Source: Chloroflexota bacterium (GTDB taxonomy: Bacteria; Chloroflexota; Anaerolineae; B4-G1). Taken from it: a stretch of DNA of 51,140 bases. Shown here piece by piece: positions 34,112 through 43,727 of this stretch. Below the pieces are notes generated by a model. The model did no database searches. It saw only the letters and a list, made by a program, of their open reading frames with translations, and was not told the origin of the DNA. The stretch is taken from contig JAAEPW010000088.1 of assembly GCA_024232355.1 (NCBI GenBank), positions 1 through 51,140 of the forward strand. The letters run 5' to 3'. How positions within the stretch are numbered: position 1 is the first letter of the stretch; every line of letters begins with the position of its first letter. The position numbers and the translations under genes are program-made.

Positions 34112-34656
34112 TCATCCACTACAACTGTTTGGTGAGTACGGATGGTGGTGGAACCAGATCATAAAATAGCCATCCTCCGAACCATTGTCAATTGGCTGAT
34201 CGTTGGGCAACGACAGCGTTTCCAAATCAATCACTTCATCGAGGTCAGCGAACTGAAAATTGGGAGTAAACAAGACATTCACATCAGGCCTTACTGAAAG
34301 ATAGGCATTGTCTTTGAGTCGGTAAGAGGAGTATTGAATTCTTGCATCGTTGGACAAATCCTGTCCAACTTGCTCCCACCCGACATCAAAAAGGGCGATT
34401 TCAAGACCGTCTAATACCTCTGCGAACTTCCGTTGATCATAATAGACAACTTCAACAATAACTTGGCGGCACACATCGCTTGCAAAACTCTCCTTAGACG
34501 CTTGAGCAATCAATAAACTATCTTGAAATGGCAACGCCTCAAAAGCACGTATTGCATCTTTGCGGGTCGTTCTGCAGCCAGACAACAACATCACGATGGT
34601 TATGAAAAGGCCAAGAATCCTCAGCTTATCTTGACACTCGATTTTCAGCGTAGCCA

Positions 34657-34657
<1 letters not shown>
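34112..34657 (-). CDS. small lipoprotein of unknown function
   Basis: A 181-residue protein with a lipoprotein signal (lipobox MLLSGC, C28) and no Pro-rich linker. The mature part has two cysteines (DVCRQ and NSCSG), which could pair, and ends in HHHPYSPNSCSG. No family was recognised. Its ATG overlaps the MoxR stop by one base (TAATG), with GGGAGGG 4 bases upstream inside moxR, so it is translationally coupled to the ATPase. That coupling suggests it belongs to the MoxR system and did not arrive by chance. Confidence 0.7.
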
Positions 34658-35658
<1,001 letters not shown>

Positions 35659-35679
35659 GATATCTCCTTGAATCAGGTT

Positions 35680-35761
35680 TTTTGCCACGAATTGCACGAA
35701 TTTGCACTAATTTCGCCGCGTTACTTGTCATTCGTGATAATTCGTGCAATTCGTGGCAAAA
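35680..35761. repeat. perfect 23-bp inverted repeat in front of moxR
   Basis: The arms at 35680-35702 (TTTTGCCACGAATTGCACGA...) and 35739-35761 are exact reverse complements separated by 36 bases. Part of the loop also repeats the CGAATT/AATTCG theme. It nearly fills the spacer between the Gln-rich protein gene and moxR, where it could act as an RNA stem that lowers moxR expression or protects the upstream transcript. Confidence 0.85.
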
Positions 35762-35789
35762 GAAAAAGGCATCCTGTGTGAAACTTGAG

Positions 35790-37640
35790 CTAGGGCTCCA
35801 GGTGAGTAAAGTATTCTCGCACATAATCTCTTAGGCCCGCCGGGATATACGCCCGCTCCATCGTCTCGGCGGCAGATGCGGCATAGCTGGCAAATACCTC
35901 GGTATAGGGCACTTGGGCCGCTCCAGAGACGCCCGGTTGCAGTTGGGCATTTTCGCGGGCCGCGACTTGGCCCTGGTCGGTCTGGCGGCCGGGCACAAAG
36001 TCATCATCCCCCGGCTGGCCCTGCTGCCAGGGAACAAAAACCGTGTCTAGTTCGCCCACGCCGACGGGATCGTCCACGTCAACTTGGCCTGTGCTGCTGG
36101 GCCTCGCACCTTGCACGCCAGCAGAGTTAGTTGGGCTGTCATCGCCTGACTGCCCTCTTCCTTGACCGCCCCCAGGTCCTTGTCCTGAATTGTCCCTTCG
36201 ATCTTGGCCCTGGCCTTGTTGTTGACCTTGACCTTGGCTTTGACCAGATTGTTGACTTGAGCCTTGTCCCTGTTGTTGGCCCAGGCCCTGTCCCTGATCT
36301 GATTGTTGGCTTTGACCTTGGCCCTGTCCTAGCTGCTGCCCTTGTCCTTGACCCGACTGTTGGCTTTGGCTTTGCCCCTGACCTGGCTGCTGCCCTTGAG
36401 CTTGGCTTTGTTCTCCTTGCCCGTCCGCTTGGGCAAGCTGTTGCTGTCCGGCTTGGGCGAGTGCAGTGTTGGACTGCTGTGTTTGGTTCAACGTCTGAGC
36501 CAGCGTCTGTTGCAAGGCGGTTTCGGCGTTTGCGGTGCGCAGCGCGTTCGCGGCGGCCCGGGCGCTGGTTTGCATCTCGGCAGATGTAGCTGGGTCATTA
36601 TTTGATGACGAATTGTCGCTCTGCGAAGGATTTGAACCGCTCTCACGCAGCCCCTGAGCCAATTGGCTGAGAGCCCCGGCCAGATCAGCGTCGCTACCGG
36701 CCAGCCGGCGGGCGGCGTCGTCCAGGACGCTGGCTACCCCTTCCCGTTCAGCAGATGACATTTCCGCCGCTTGCTTCGCCAATTCTTCCAACAGACGGGC
36801 CGCCTCGTCGAGAGATGGCGTCTGATCCGACATTCCCGATACTGCAGATAGATCCGTCGCCAGCCCGCCCAACGCGGCCTGACGAGCCGCGTTCTGGGGA
36901 TCAAGCTGCTGACGCAACGACTCTTCCAATTGGGCCAGATCAGCCAGCCCGCGCTCTCGGTCGCCAGAGTTGGCACGCAGTTGTTCAGTTGCCTCACGCA
37001 GTTGGCGCAAAAGCTCTTCCTGATCGGCGGGGTCGAGCGCCTCCACTTGAGCCAGTTCCTCCGCCAACTCTTCCAACTGGTCCGCCTGCTCGCGGACGAC
37101 CTTGGCGACGGCGGTCCGTTCGGCAAGAATCGCGTCCATCGGATTAGGTATCGCGTTCAGTAACAGGGCAACGATCAAGCATCCGACCGCCAAAGCCAAC
37201 GGTCGCCGCGGCCAGCGTATTGGAAAAGCGCGGGCTGGTTCGATAGATCGAGCAACAGCCAGCGCATCATTTCTTTGGTGGGTAACTAGTGCCCGATCAA
37301 AACGGCTGTCGCCAGCCGACACTCTACGGCCTAGTTCCAGGGCGGTCGTTAGTCGATCACATAGGGCCAATTCAGAATCGACGCGGCGGGCAATGCAGAG
37401 TGGCGGCAAGGGATACAACAAACTGTAGCCCAATACGACCAGCAACCACAGCCCCATTGGCACCCAGGCCAATCTTTGATGATGTGGCAACAGGATCAAG
37501 CGACCTGCGAGTAAAACGAGCACTGTCAGCAGTACAGGTAGCCAAAGTGTACGTGCTGCCAAGTAAAGTCCATTGCGCAGCCTCAGTCGTCGCCCTATCG
37601 GGCGCAGCAAACGTATCATCATTCTGTCTACCTTGGACAT
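35790..37640 (-). CDS. membrane protein with coiled coil and Gln/Gly-rich region
   Basis: A 616-residue protein. Two membrane segments lie at about 32-78 and a third at about 147-165, followed by a long Glu/Gln/Leu coiled coil (about 175-245). Residues about 403-500 are almost entirely Gln, Gly and Ser (QGQGQ, QQSGQ units), and a globular-looking tail ends the protein. The layout resembles membrane proteins next to MoxR in Bat-like clusters (DUF4175-like), but no family motif is decisive. AGGAG lies 9 bases before the ATG. The low-complexity part may be a flexible extracytoplasmic spacer; its DNA is not an exact tandem repeat, so strand slippage is not the only origin. Confidence 0.75.
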   Translation of the reverse strand: MSKVDRMMIRLLRPIGRRLRLRNGLYLAARTLWLPVLLTVLVLLAGRLILLPHHQRLAWVPMGLWLLVVLGYSLLYPLPPLCIARRVDSELALCDRLTTALELGRRVSAGDSRFDRALVTHQRNDALAVARSIEPARAFPIRWPRRPLALAVGCLIVALLLNAIPNPMDAILAERTAVAKVVREQADQLEELAEELAQVEALDPADQEELLRQLREATEQLRANSGDRERGLADLAQLEESLRQQLDPQNAARQAALGGLATDLSAVSGMSDQTPSLDEAARLLEELAKQAAEMSSAEREGVASVLDDAARRLAGSDADLAGALSQLAQGLRESGSNPSQSDNSSSNNDPATSAEMQTSARAAANALRTANAETALQQTLAQTLNQTQQSNTALAQAGQQQLAQADGQGEQSQAQGQQPGQGQSQSQQSGQGQGQQLGQGQGQSQQSDQGQGLGQQQGQGSSQQSGQSQGQGQQQGQGQDRRDNSGQGPGGGQGRGQSGDDSPTNSAGVQGARPSSTGQVDVDDPVGVGELDTVFVPWQQGQPGDDDFVPGRQTDQGQVAARENAQLQPGVSGAAQVPYTEVFASYAASAAETMERAYIPAGLRDYVREYFTHLEP

Positions 37641-37677
37641 CGTTCACACTCCTGGAAACAGGAATCTGGCACAAGGA

Positions 37678-39804
37678 CTATTTGAGCCTGAGGTCAATAT
37701 CATCACACCAAATGGTCCCCGATGCGATGCTGCCCCAGTGCCCCAGCCGACAGGCTATCTCTATCTTTTTATTGTAACCAGAGTCAAACTCGACCTCTAC
37801 ATACGTCCAATCGTTGGTTCCCAGCAAAGCTGGGGTGTGGTCCCAAGTACCGTACACATCGAGGTTGGCGCCTGCGACGACGGCCCCGCCGCCATGTTGC
37901 ACATCCTCGGTTTTGATCCAACCCGAAAGCACATATGTGGTGTGAGGTTCCACTTGCATGGTCTGGACCCAGCCCGCATCGTTGTACAATGGAGAGTCGA
38001 TGCGCACACTATATGTACCACTGTGCGCGTGGCCATCGTCCCACGTCATCATGGAAATTGGATTGGGGACATTGGCACTCCAGTGAAGGGGCGGTTGCCG
38101 AGGATCAAAAGTACCATCTTCAAAGCCAGGATTCTGCACCGATTTGGTAAAGGGCGCAATCTCGATAAAGCATATCTTGGCGTTATCAGCCCCTGGCCCG
38201 GGCCTGACCGTCAGCCTTTCATCGTGAACTCTCACAATTATGTCCCTATACTCGTCAAAGTCGTGCGTGTTGGGAGTCGGATCCTCCAGCGCTACACCCT
38301 CAACGACCACGCCATTGATTTGGTTGGGAAAAACCGCATCCCCCATCACCAGCGTCACCTTGTACTCTCCATTGGGTACACCCATCTCCCATTCCGCGTT
38401 ATGGTTCCACTGCTTTTGCAAATGGTTCAGTGTGTCATACTGCTGATCGGGGTGGACATTGTGATCGCGTGTATAATGGTTGGGCGCGCCCCAGCCATAT
38501 ATGAGTCCGTTGCCACGGTCTCCGTATATCTCTCCACCATCCTTCAAAAAGCCCGATGGCACCGTCGCCGTGATAGGCTGAAAGTTCACTCTGACCATCT
38601 CTGTTAGCGGCGGGGGAGGCAGGGGTGTGGGTGTCGGAGTGGGCATCGGCATCGGCGTCAGAGTCGGCATTGGTGGTGGCGGTTGCGGAACCTGTGTGGC
38701 GACAGCTACCGGATAGGGAAAAGGTGTTGGCGACGGTGTGGGATTGCCAAAGCGTCCGAACGACAAATTCCCAATATTGAGCGAGGCTCTCGACAGACCA
38801 AACACCAACAGAAAAATAAAGGACAATGCCCCAACCGCCCGCACAGGTCTCACGCGCGAGTGTCGCACCGGCCTGACCAACCGAGTGGTTGCCAGATAGA
38901 GTAAGACCGTTAGTCCCGAGTACAGGGCAACAGTGTATTGCCATATCGGGCGGGCGGACGCCATATTCGACCAAAGCCCCAGCCTGTCTGGCCGTCCGCC
39001 CATCAAAAAGAGTAACCGCACGGTAGGTGTGGTGCCGTGCATCCCTCTGACCATATCCGGTGTCAGAACCGCCGTGGCCAGCGAACTGATGGGGTTCACA
39101 TACAAAATCTGGCGGGGTGGATCTGCCGCTTTTACAGCCTCGGCTATGGGCCAGACCAAGTTACTGCCAACAAAACACAAGACGACCAAATAGCTCAAGG
39201 CCATTGCTGGCCCGGTGCGGCGGGTCAATGCCGAAAAGAACACCCCCACCGTACCAAAAGTGATGGCCGTCAGGATTAGCAAACCAATGGTCTGGATCAC
39301 GTCACGCACAGCTACACCGCCAAACACAAAGATGATGCTTGCCAGTGGAACCGCGGCCAAAATCAACAACTGGACAAAGGTCAACGAGGCAAACATCTTG
39401 CCCCAAACAATGCTGACCGGACGCAGCGGCGTGGACAAAAGCATATCATACGTACGTCGCTCCGTCTCGCTGCTGATGGCCCCAGCAGTCAGTGCTGGCG
39501 TGATAAAGCAGACAAATGCCATCTCTAAAAGAGCCAAGCCAACAAAGAGGGTCTGCCCGATATAAGCGCTCTGGAAATGGACCTCGGCCCCGAATCTATC
39601 CTGCGCCCCAGCCACGGTGACTCGATACAGACCAAAAGCCAGCAACGCCAACCCAATCAAATAGTATGTCAGGGTCCGAAACGCGCGCGGCCCGCGCATC
39701 TGAGCGCGCATCTCTTTGATGATGATGGGGTTGATGAGATGTGAAAGGTAATTCGTGATGCGGTCCGACCACTGCGGTCGGCGTTCGTGATGCGTGTTTG
39801 CCAT
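37678..39804 (-). CDS. ABC-2 type permease fused to carbohydrate-binding-like domains
   Basis: A 708-residue fusion in one uninterrupted frame. Residues 1-345 are an ABC-2/Gld-type permease: INPIIIKEMRAQMRGPRAFR near the start, SSETERRTYDMLLSTPLRP as the coupling block, and about seven membrane segments by eye. Seven segments with a cytoplasmic N-terminus would place the C-terminus outside. A Pro/Thr linker (about 355-398) leads to a malectin-like region (about 400-550: GEIYGDRGNGLIYGWG, PNGEYKVTLVMGDA). A jelly-roll resembling CBM_4_9 follows (about 555-708: NPGFEDG, SGTYSVRID, TYVLSGWIKT, WTYVEVEFDSG). Permeases with this tail are not a standard architecture. The ATPase gene upstream ends 16 bases before. 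Confidence 0.82.
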   Translation of the reverse strand: MANTHHERRPQWSDRITNYLSHLINPIIIKEMRAQMRGPRAFRTLTYYLIGLALLAFGLYRVTVAGAQDRFGAEVHFQSAYIGQTLFVGLALLEMAFVCFITPALTAGAISSETERRTYDMLLSTPLRPVSIVWGKMFASLTFVQLLILAAVPLASIIFVFGGVAVRDVIQTIGLLILTAITFGTVGVFFSALTRRTGPAMALSYLVVLCFVGSNLVWPIAEAVKAADPPRQILYVNPISSLATAVLTPDMVRGMHGTTPTVRLLFLMGGRPDRLGLWSNMASARPIWQYTVALYSGLTVLLYLATTRLVRPVRHSRVRPVRAVGALSFIFLLVFGLSRASLNIGNLSFGRFGNPTPSPTPFPYPVAVATQVPQPPPPMPTLTPMPMPTPTPTPLPPPPLTEMVRVNFQPITATVPSGFLKDGGEIYGDRGNGLIYGWGAPNHYTRDHNVHPDQQYDTLNHLQKQWNHNAEWEMGVPNGEYKVTLVMGDAVFPNQINGVVVEGVALEDPTPNTHDFDEYRDIIVRVHDERLTVRPGPGADNAKICFIEIAPFTKSVQNPGFEDGTFDPRQPPLHWSANVPNPISMMTWDDGHAHSGTYSVRIDSPLYNDAGWVQTMQVEPHTTYVLSGWIKTEDVQHGGGAVVAGANLDVYGTWDHTPALLGTNDWTYVEVEFDSGYNKKIEIACRLGHWGSIASGTIWCDDIDLRLK

Positions 39805-39820
39805 TTCCCTTGTCCCCTTG

Positions 39821-40786
39821 TCAGGCTACGTTGCCTTCCGTCAGTTGCAAAAACAGCTCTTCCAACTCGTTACCCACCTGGCGAAACTCGGCCACGGCAA
39901 CATCGTTCTGTACCAGACGAGCCAGCAAGTCAGAGGCGGACTGGGCGTCTCCAGAGAGATATATTTCGAGCCAGGCATCTGTTGGATCGTGCCCGCCGTT
40001 CAGCCGGATGACGTCCGTCACTCCAGAAAAGCCCGTCAACAAGCCGGTCGCTCTTTCGACATCAGACAGCACATGCAAGCGCAGCATTCGGCCCGACTGG
40101 GCCCGCTTCTGGAGAAGCGAGAGAGGGCCGCTGGCGACCAAGCGCCCACGCTCCACGATGCCCACTTGGTTACATATCTCGGCCAGGTCGCTCAGGATGT
40201 GCGAGCTAAGGATAATGGCCTTGCCCATCGCCGAAAGCTCTCTCAGCAATTCACGTATCTCCACCCGGGCGCGAGGGTCGAGGCCAGAGGCGGGTTCGTC
40301 GAGCAAGAGCACTTGGGGATCGTGCACCAGGGCGTGGGCCAGGCAAAGCCGTTGCTGCATGCCGCGTGACAAATGCCCGACGTCATCATTCCGCTTTTCG
40401 GCCAAACCCACCAATTCCAACAATTCATCCGCGACGATCCGCCGTCGCTTGGCCGGCAGTTTGTAGCAGCGAGCGAAAAAATCGAGATATTCCCACGCCG
40501 TCATCTCGTGATAGACGCCGAAAAAGTCTGGCATATAGCCCACGTACCGGTGAACAATCCGTGGCTTTTTATGCACCGAATGCCCCGCAATCCATATCTC
40601 ACCCGATGTTGGTCCCAATAGACCGGCCAATAAACGCAGCGTAGTCGTCTTGCCAGCCCCATTGGTACCGACCAAGCCAAACAGTGCGCCTTGGGGCACA
40701 CGCAGATTCAGCTTGTCGAGTGCCAACAGCTTGCCTCGCCCGTAATGCTTGCACAGATCACGTGTTTCGACCACATAGTCACTCAT
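39821..40786 (-). CDS. ABC transporter ATP-binding protein
   Basis: A 321-residue ATPase of the ABC-2/GldA type. Walker A is GTNGAGKTT, the signature is HLSRGMQQRLCLA, Walker B is VLLLDEPASGLDP, and the switch His is in SSHIL. The C-terminal extension of about 90 residues is usual in the subfamily. The ATG at 40786 overlaps the stop of the upstream gene (ATGA) and has AGGAG upstream. It must drive the permease encoded next. The signature has Arg where the consensus has Gly (LSRGM), common in this subfamily. Confidence 0.92.
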   Translation of the reverse strand: MSDYVVETRDLCKHYGRGKLLALDKLNLRVPQGALFGLVGTNGAGKTTTLRLLAGLLGPTSGEIWIAGHSVHKKPRIVHRYVGYMPDFFGVYHEMTAWEYLDFFARCYKLPAKRRRIVADELLELVGLAEKRNDDVGHLSRGMQQRLCLAHALVHDPQVLLLDEPASGLDPRARVEIRELLRELSAMGKAIILSSHILSDLAEICNQVGIVERGRLVASGPLSLLQKRAQSGRMLRLHVLSDVERATGLLTGFSGVTDVIRLNGGHDPTDAWLEIYLSGDAQSASDLLARLVQNDVAVAEFRQVGNELEELFLQLTEGNVA

Positions 40787-43182
40787 CGACTCTCTCCTAC
40801 CGACAGCAACTCGCCATCCAGACCAACTTTGTAATAATAGCAATCCCCATCCGCGTCTCCCTCAAGTTGTAGACGGATCAGACCAAAAGCCGGGTCCACA
40901 AAGCGTCCGGGAGCGCCGAGCGCGTACAGGCGATGGCTCTCCACATTTGCCAACGTCTCCCAGTCACCAACCTCCCAGTCATAGAAAGAGATTTCAGGCA
41001 GCACACTCCCTTGGTAGCCTCCACTAATATCGATAGTCAACGCCGTTGGGTTAAACACGTGTTGCATCGAGGGCAATCGATAATCGATCACCGCGCGCCC
41101 CTGGCCCACATAGAACTCGTTGTTAGAGGCCCCACATTCCCACGCATCACCCTCGACCTCAGTCAACAAGCCAGAGAGCAAACCCGGGGGAAAACTCACC
41201 TGCCCTCCCACGATCGACAGCGACAGAGGGGCGATGACCAGGGTGGTCGGCTGTATCGCCGCCTTTATGCCAACCACTTGCACATCGAGAATATTGAGAT
41301 CGGTCCAGGCAAGAAGCGTTGGTTCGACAAAAGGTGTGGGCGATCCCCAGTTTGTGTGAAAATAGGCCTCTAAAATGGATCGCCACAAGCTCTCTTTACG
41401 CGATGGATCAAAAGCCTCAGGCGCGTGAGACATCAGATCGAAAATCCCATAGGGAAAGTAGAATCCTATTTCCTCACCCCGTAGCGTTGCCTCAATCTCT
41501 TTCACCTCATCACTCGCCAGATCGCCCAGATGAACATAACGGCGGCCAAAGACCAGCACCATCTCGGAAAGGGAACGGCCCAAACCGTTACGTATACTAC
41601 CCGTCACTTGATCCCCCTCGATGGCCAACGTGGCATCCACGGCCAGATCATCCAGCTCTGGCCTCGTCTCTGCCCGAAAACCCTGCATAGTCCACTGGCT
41701 GACGCTCATCCCACGCACGAGCGCCCGTTCCCCTTGGAGAACGTTCATAGAATCATAGACCCCAGGCCAGATACCTCCTTGGTCTGGATGAGAGGACAAG
41801 CGGCTAATGAGGGCATCTCCCCCCACCTCGATATCATAATCTTGGCTGGTGGGTGAAAAAAGCCCAATGTAGGAACGCGCCGGTAGGCGGCTTCCAGTGG
41901 ATGAAACGGGCAGAATCGTGATCTGGTTGATCACAACATCGCTGCCCCGTAGTTGGTAACCCAGGCCATAACCGCCAATGGAAAATATGCAAGTCAGTGC
42001 CGGTATGGTGATCCATCCCCAGGCAAGCCGGCGCAGCCGGCGCAGGAACACGTAATTGACCGGCCCAACCAACAGAATGTACAAGCCCAGCACAAGCCCA
42101 AGCGAACGGATCGAGGGAAGGTCGAGCGCCGGTAAATTGCTCAAGGCATAGTTCATCTGCGCAAATTCAAGTTCCCGGACAGAGACGTCATAAGGGGTGT
42201 CGGCTGGCAAGGCGGAGCCAGGCGATACCAGCTTTTGCCAAAAATCAAGGGTACCGGCCCAGGCATCGAAAGGATTGGTGGACGGGTCGAGCGATAGGTA
42301 CCCGACCCAACCTTTTCCCAGCGCGCTCTGCACCACAAGCGGCCTTCCATCTTGGATGATGAGGGGACGGTTTGAATATTCGACCGGGAACGTGGCCAAA
42401 AAGGGTCCAGAAACCTGCACCGGTATGCCCGCAAATTCTGCCAGACTGTCCAGCACGGCCAGTTCGACCGTTTCGCCAAGGCCAGTTGGCTGCACAGCGT
42501 CTGGTAAACCAGCCATCACACGGTGAGCGGCAGCGCCTCCGCCGATCACCAACCGCCCCCCCAACTCGACCCAGGTGTGCAGCGCCTCGCCTTGAGCCGA
42601 ATCCAGAGAGGTAGTATCCACGCCAGTCAGGATCAAGCAATCGAGAGTACGCAGGGGCTCGACTCGCTTTGGCAGGTCATCCAGCGAAATGGGAACAAGA
42701 TACGCTTGGCCTCGATTCAAGATCCGTATGCCGTTCAACGGACCAAAAGCAGCCATGTCTGGGGCAACAACACCGATGAGATAATCCAATTGGGGATGGG
42801 ACCAAAGTGGCGTCGAGGCTTGGGCAACGGTATCTGCGCCCTGGACCAAATGCACGGTGACCTTGTCAGCAAAGAGAGGGGGCAAGACGTAAATGTCTAT
42901 TTCTTTGTGGGCACCAGCAGGAAGCGAGACAGACACCGCATGCACAGGTTTGCTGTCATAGTCCAAAAAGTAGGCTTGAACTTGAGCCGTTAGATCCTCC
43001 CCCTCGTTTTCCAGCTCGACCCGCAGCGGCAGCCACTCGCCGTATTTGACATGGCCGCCCAAGTAGGGAGTGACGGCCATTTTTACAGTCCCGTTCGATG
43101 TCTGAGCGCTCACGGGAACAACCCACCCCAAGCTCAGCATCAAAAGCAGTGACGTACCAAGCCTTGGTAAAAGACGCCCCAT
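40783..43182 (-). CDS. secreted/membrane protein upstream of the ABC ATPase
   Basis: A 799-residue protein. It has a cleavable-looking signal (GTSLLLMLSLGWVVPVSAQT), then a beta-rich domain and a glutamine-amidotransferase-like domain (LIGVVAPDM...LILTGVD...LVIGGGAAAHR). Two membrane segments at about 357-378 and 387-410 are followed by a long C-terminal extracytoplasmic region. It resembles the large accessory proteins that accompany Gld-like ABC transporters, without a decisive family motif. The ATG at 43182 has GGAGG upstream and begins the signal; an upstream in-frame ATG would place 18 non-signal residues before it. It is the first gene of the eleven-gene minus-strand run. Confidence 0.8.
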   Translation of the reverse strand: MGRLLPRLGTSLLLMLSLGWVVPVSAQTSNGTVKMAVTPYLGGHVKYGEWLPLRVELENEGEDLTAQVQAYFLDYDSKPVHAVSVSLPAGAHKEIDIYVLPPLFADKVTVHLVQGADTVAQASTPLWSHPQLDYLIGVVAPDMAAFGPLNGIRILNRGQAYLVPISLDDLPKRVEPLRTLDCLILTGVDTTSLDSAQGEALHTWVELGGRLVIGGGAAAHRVMAGLPDAVQPTGLGETVELAVLDSLAEFAGIPVQVSGPFLATFPVEYSNRPLIIQDGRPLVVQSALGKGWVGYLSLDPSTNPFDAWAGTLDFWQKLVSPGSALPADTPYDVSVRELEFAQMNYALSNLPALDLPSIRSLGLVLGLYILLVGPVNYVFLRRLRRLAWGWITIPALTCIFSIGGYGLGYQLRGSDVVINQITILPVSSTGSRLPARSYIGLFSPTSQDYDIEVGGDALISRLSSHPDQGGIWPGVYDSMNVLQGERALVRGMSVSQWTMQGFRAETRPELDDLAVDATLAIEGDQVTGSIRNGLGRSLSEMVLVFGRRYVHLGDLASDEVKEIEATLRGEEIGFYFPYGIFDLMSHAPEAFDPSRKESLWRSILEAYFHTNWGSPTPFVEPTLLAWTDLNILDVQVVGIKAAIQPTTLVIAPLSLSIVGGQVSFPPGLLSGLLTEVEGDAWECGASNNEFYVGQGRAVIDYRLPSMQHVFNPTALTIDISGGYQGSVLPEISFYDWEVGDWETLANVESHRLYALGAPGRFVDPAFGLIRLQLEGDADGDCYYYKVGLDGELLSVGESR

Positions 43183-43399
43183 AGGCTTTATCCTCCAATG
43201 GTATAATGGTTGACAACAAGACGCGCTCTGGAACAACCATGAACCTGTGAAACAATATTATTCTCAATGCTGCTTTACAGGATACCATAGAACAGGATAT
43301 GATTCTGGACGAACGGTTGCCGCCACTGCATCAAAAAGACAACGGCCACCCAGCGCCAACCTGACGCCTTCCCTACATGCGCTCACCCGATACTATCTA
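43183..43399. other. spacer upstream of the large minus-strand operon
   Basis: No gene is visible. The region should hold the operon promoter. No convincing -35/-10 pair with correct spacing was found, although TATAATG (43202-43208, plus strand) is AT-rich. Confidence 0.4.
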
Positions 43400-43630
43400 T
43401 TAATTCGTCCACAACACGAGCGGCAGATACACAAACTTGTCGGTCGGCCTCACCCGCGCTGTGCCGGTGAGGATGGACGTGCTATCCACCATCGCGTTGA
43501 GGGTAACCGTGTACCACACGCCGTTGGTCAAGCTGATCAAGGTGTGGGTGCGAACGGTGCTGGTGGGAATCTCAGCTGCCGGGAACTGGATCGTGCCGGT
43601 GTCACTCTCTAGCTCCCGTCCCGGGGGCGG
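43400..43630 (-). pseudogene. C-terminal remnant of a secreted protein ending in YLPLVLWTN
   Basis: On the minus strand a frame ending with TAA at 43402-43400 encodes about 70 residues with normal beta-sandwich composition. It includes GTIQFPAAEIPTSTVRTHT, LTNGVWYTVTLNAMVDSTS and the ending DKFVYLPLVLWTN. The final YLPLVL block followed by a few residues is a recurrent end of exported Chloroflexota proteins. There is no start codon, and upstream of about 43630 the composition becomes non-protein-like (PPP, Gln/Arg-rich), so the front of the gene is gone. The plus-strand open frame over the same bases is only a shadow. Confidence 0.6.
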
Positions 43631-43727
43631 CTCGCGTGAGGAATGGCCTCTTTTGGACTCGGTTTTGTGCTCAAATCGCCCCCGGGGCTGGGGCTGAGCG
43701 CACTGGGAAATAGTTTTGTACCGAGAA

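Noticed and set aside
43437..43697. Plus-strand 86-codon frame
   Set aside because: The minus strand of the same bases gives a beta-sandwich-like sequence ending in YLPLVL, a better explanation.
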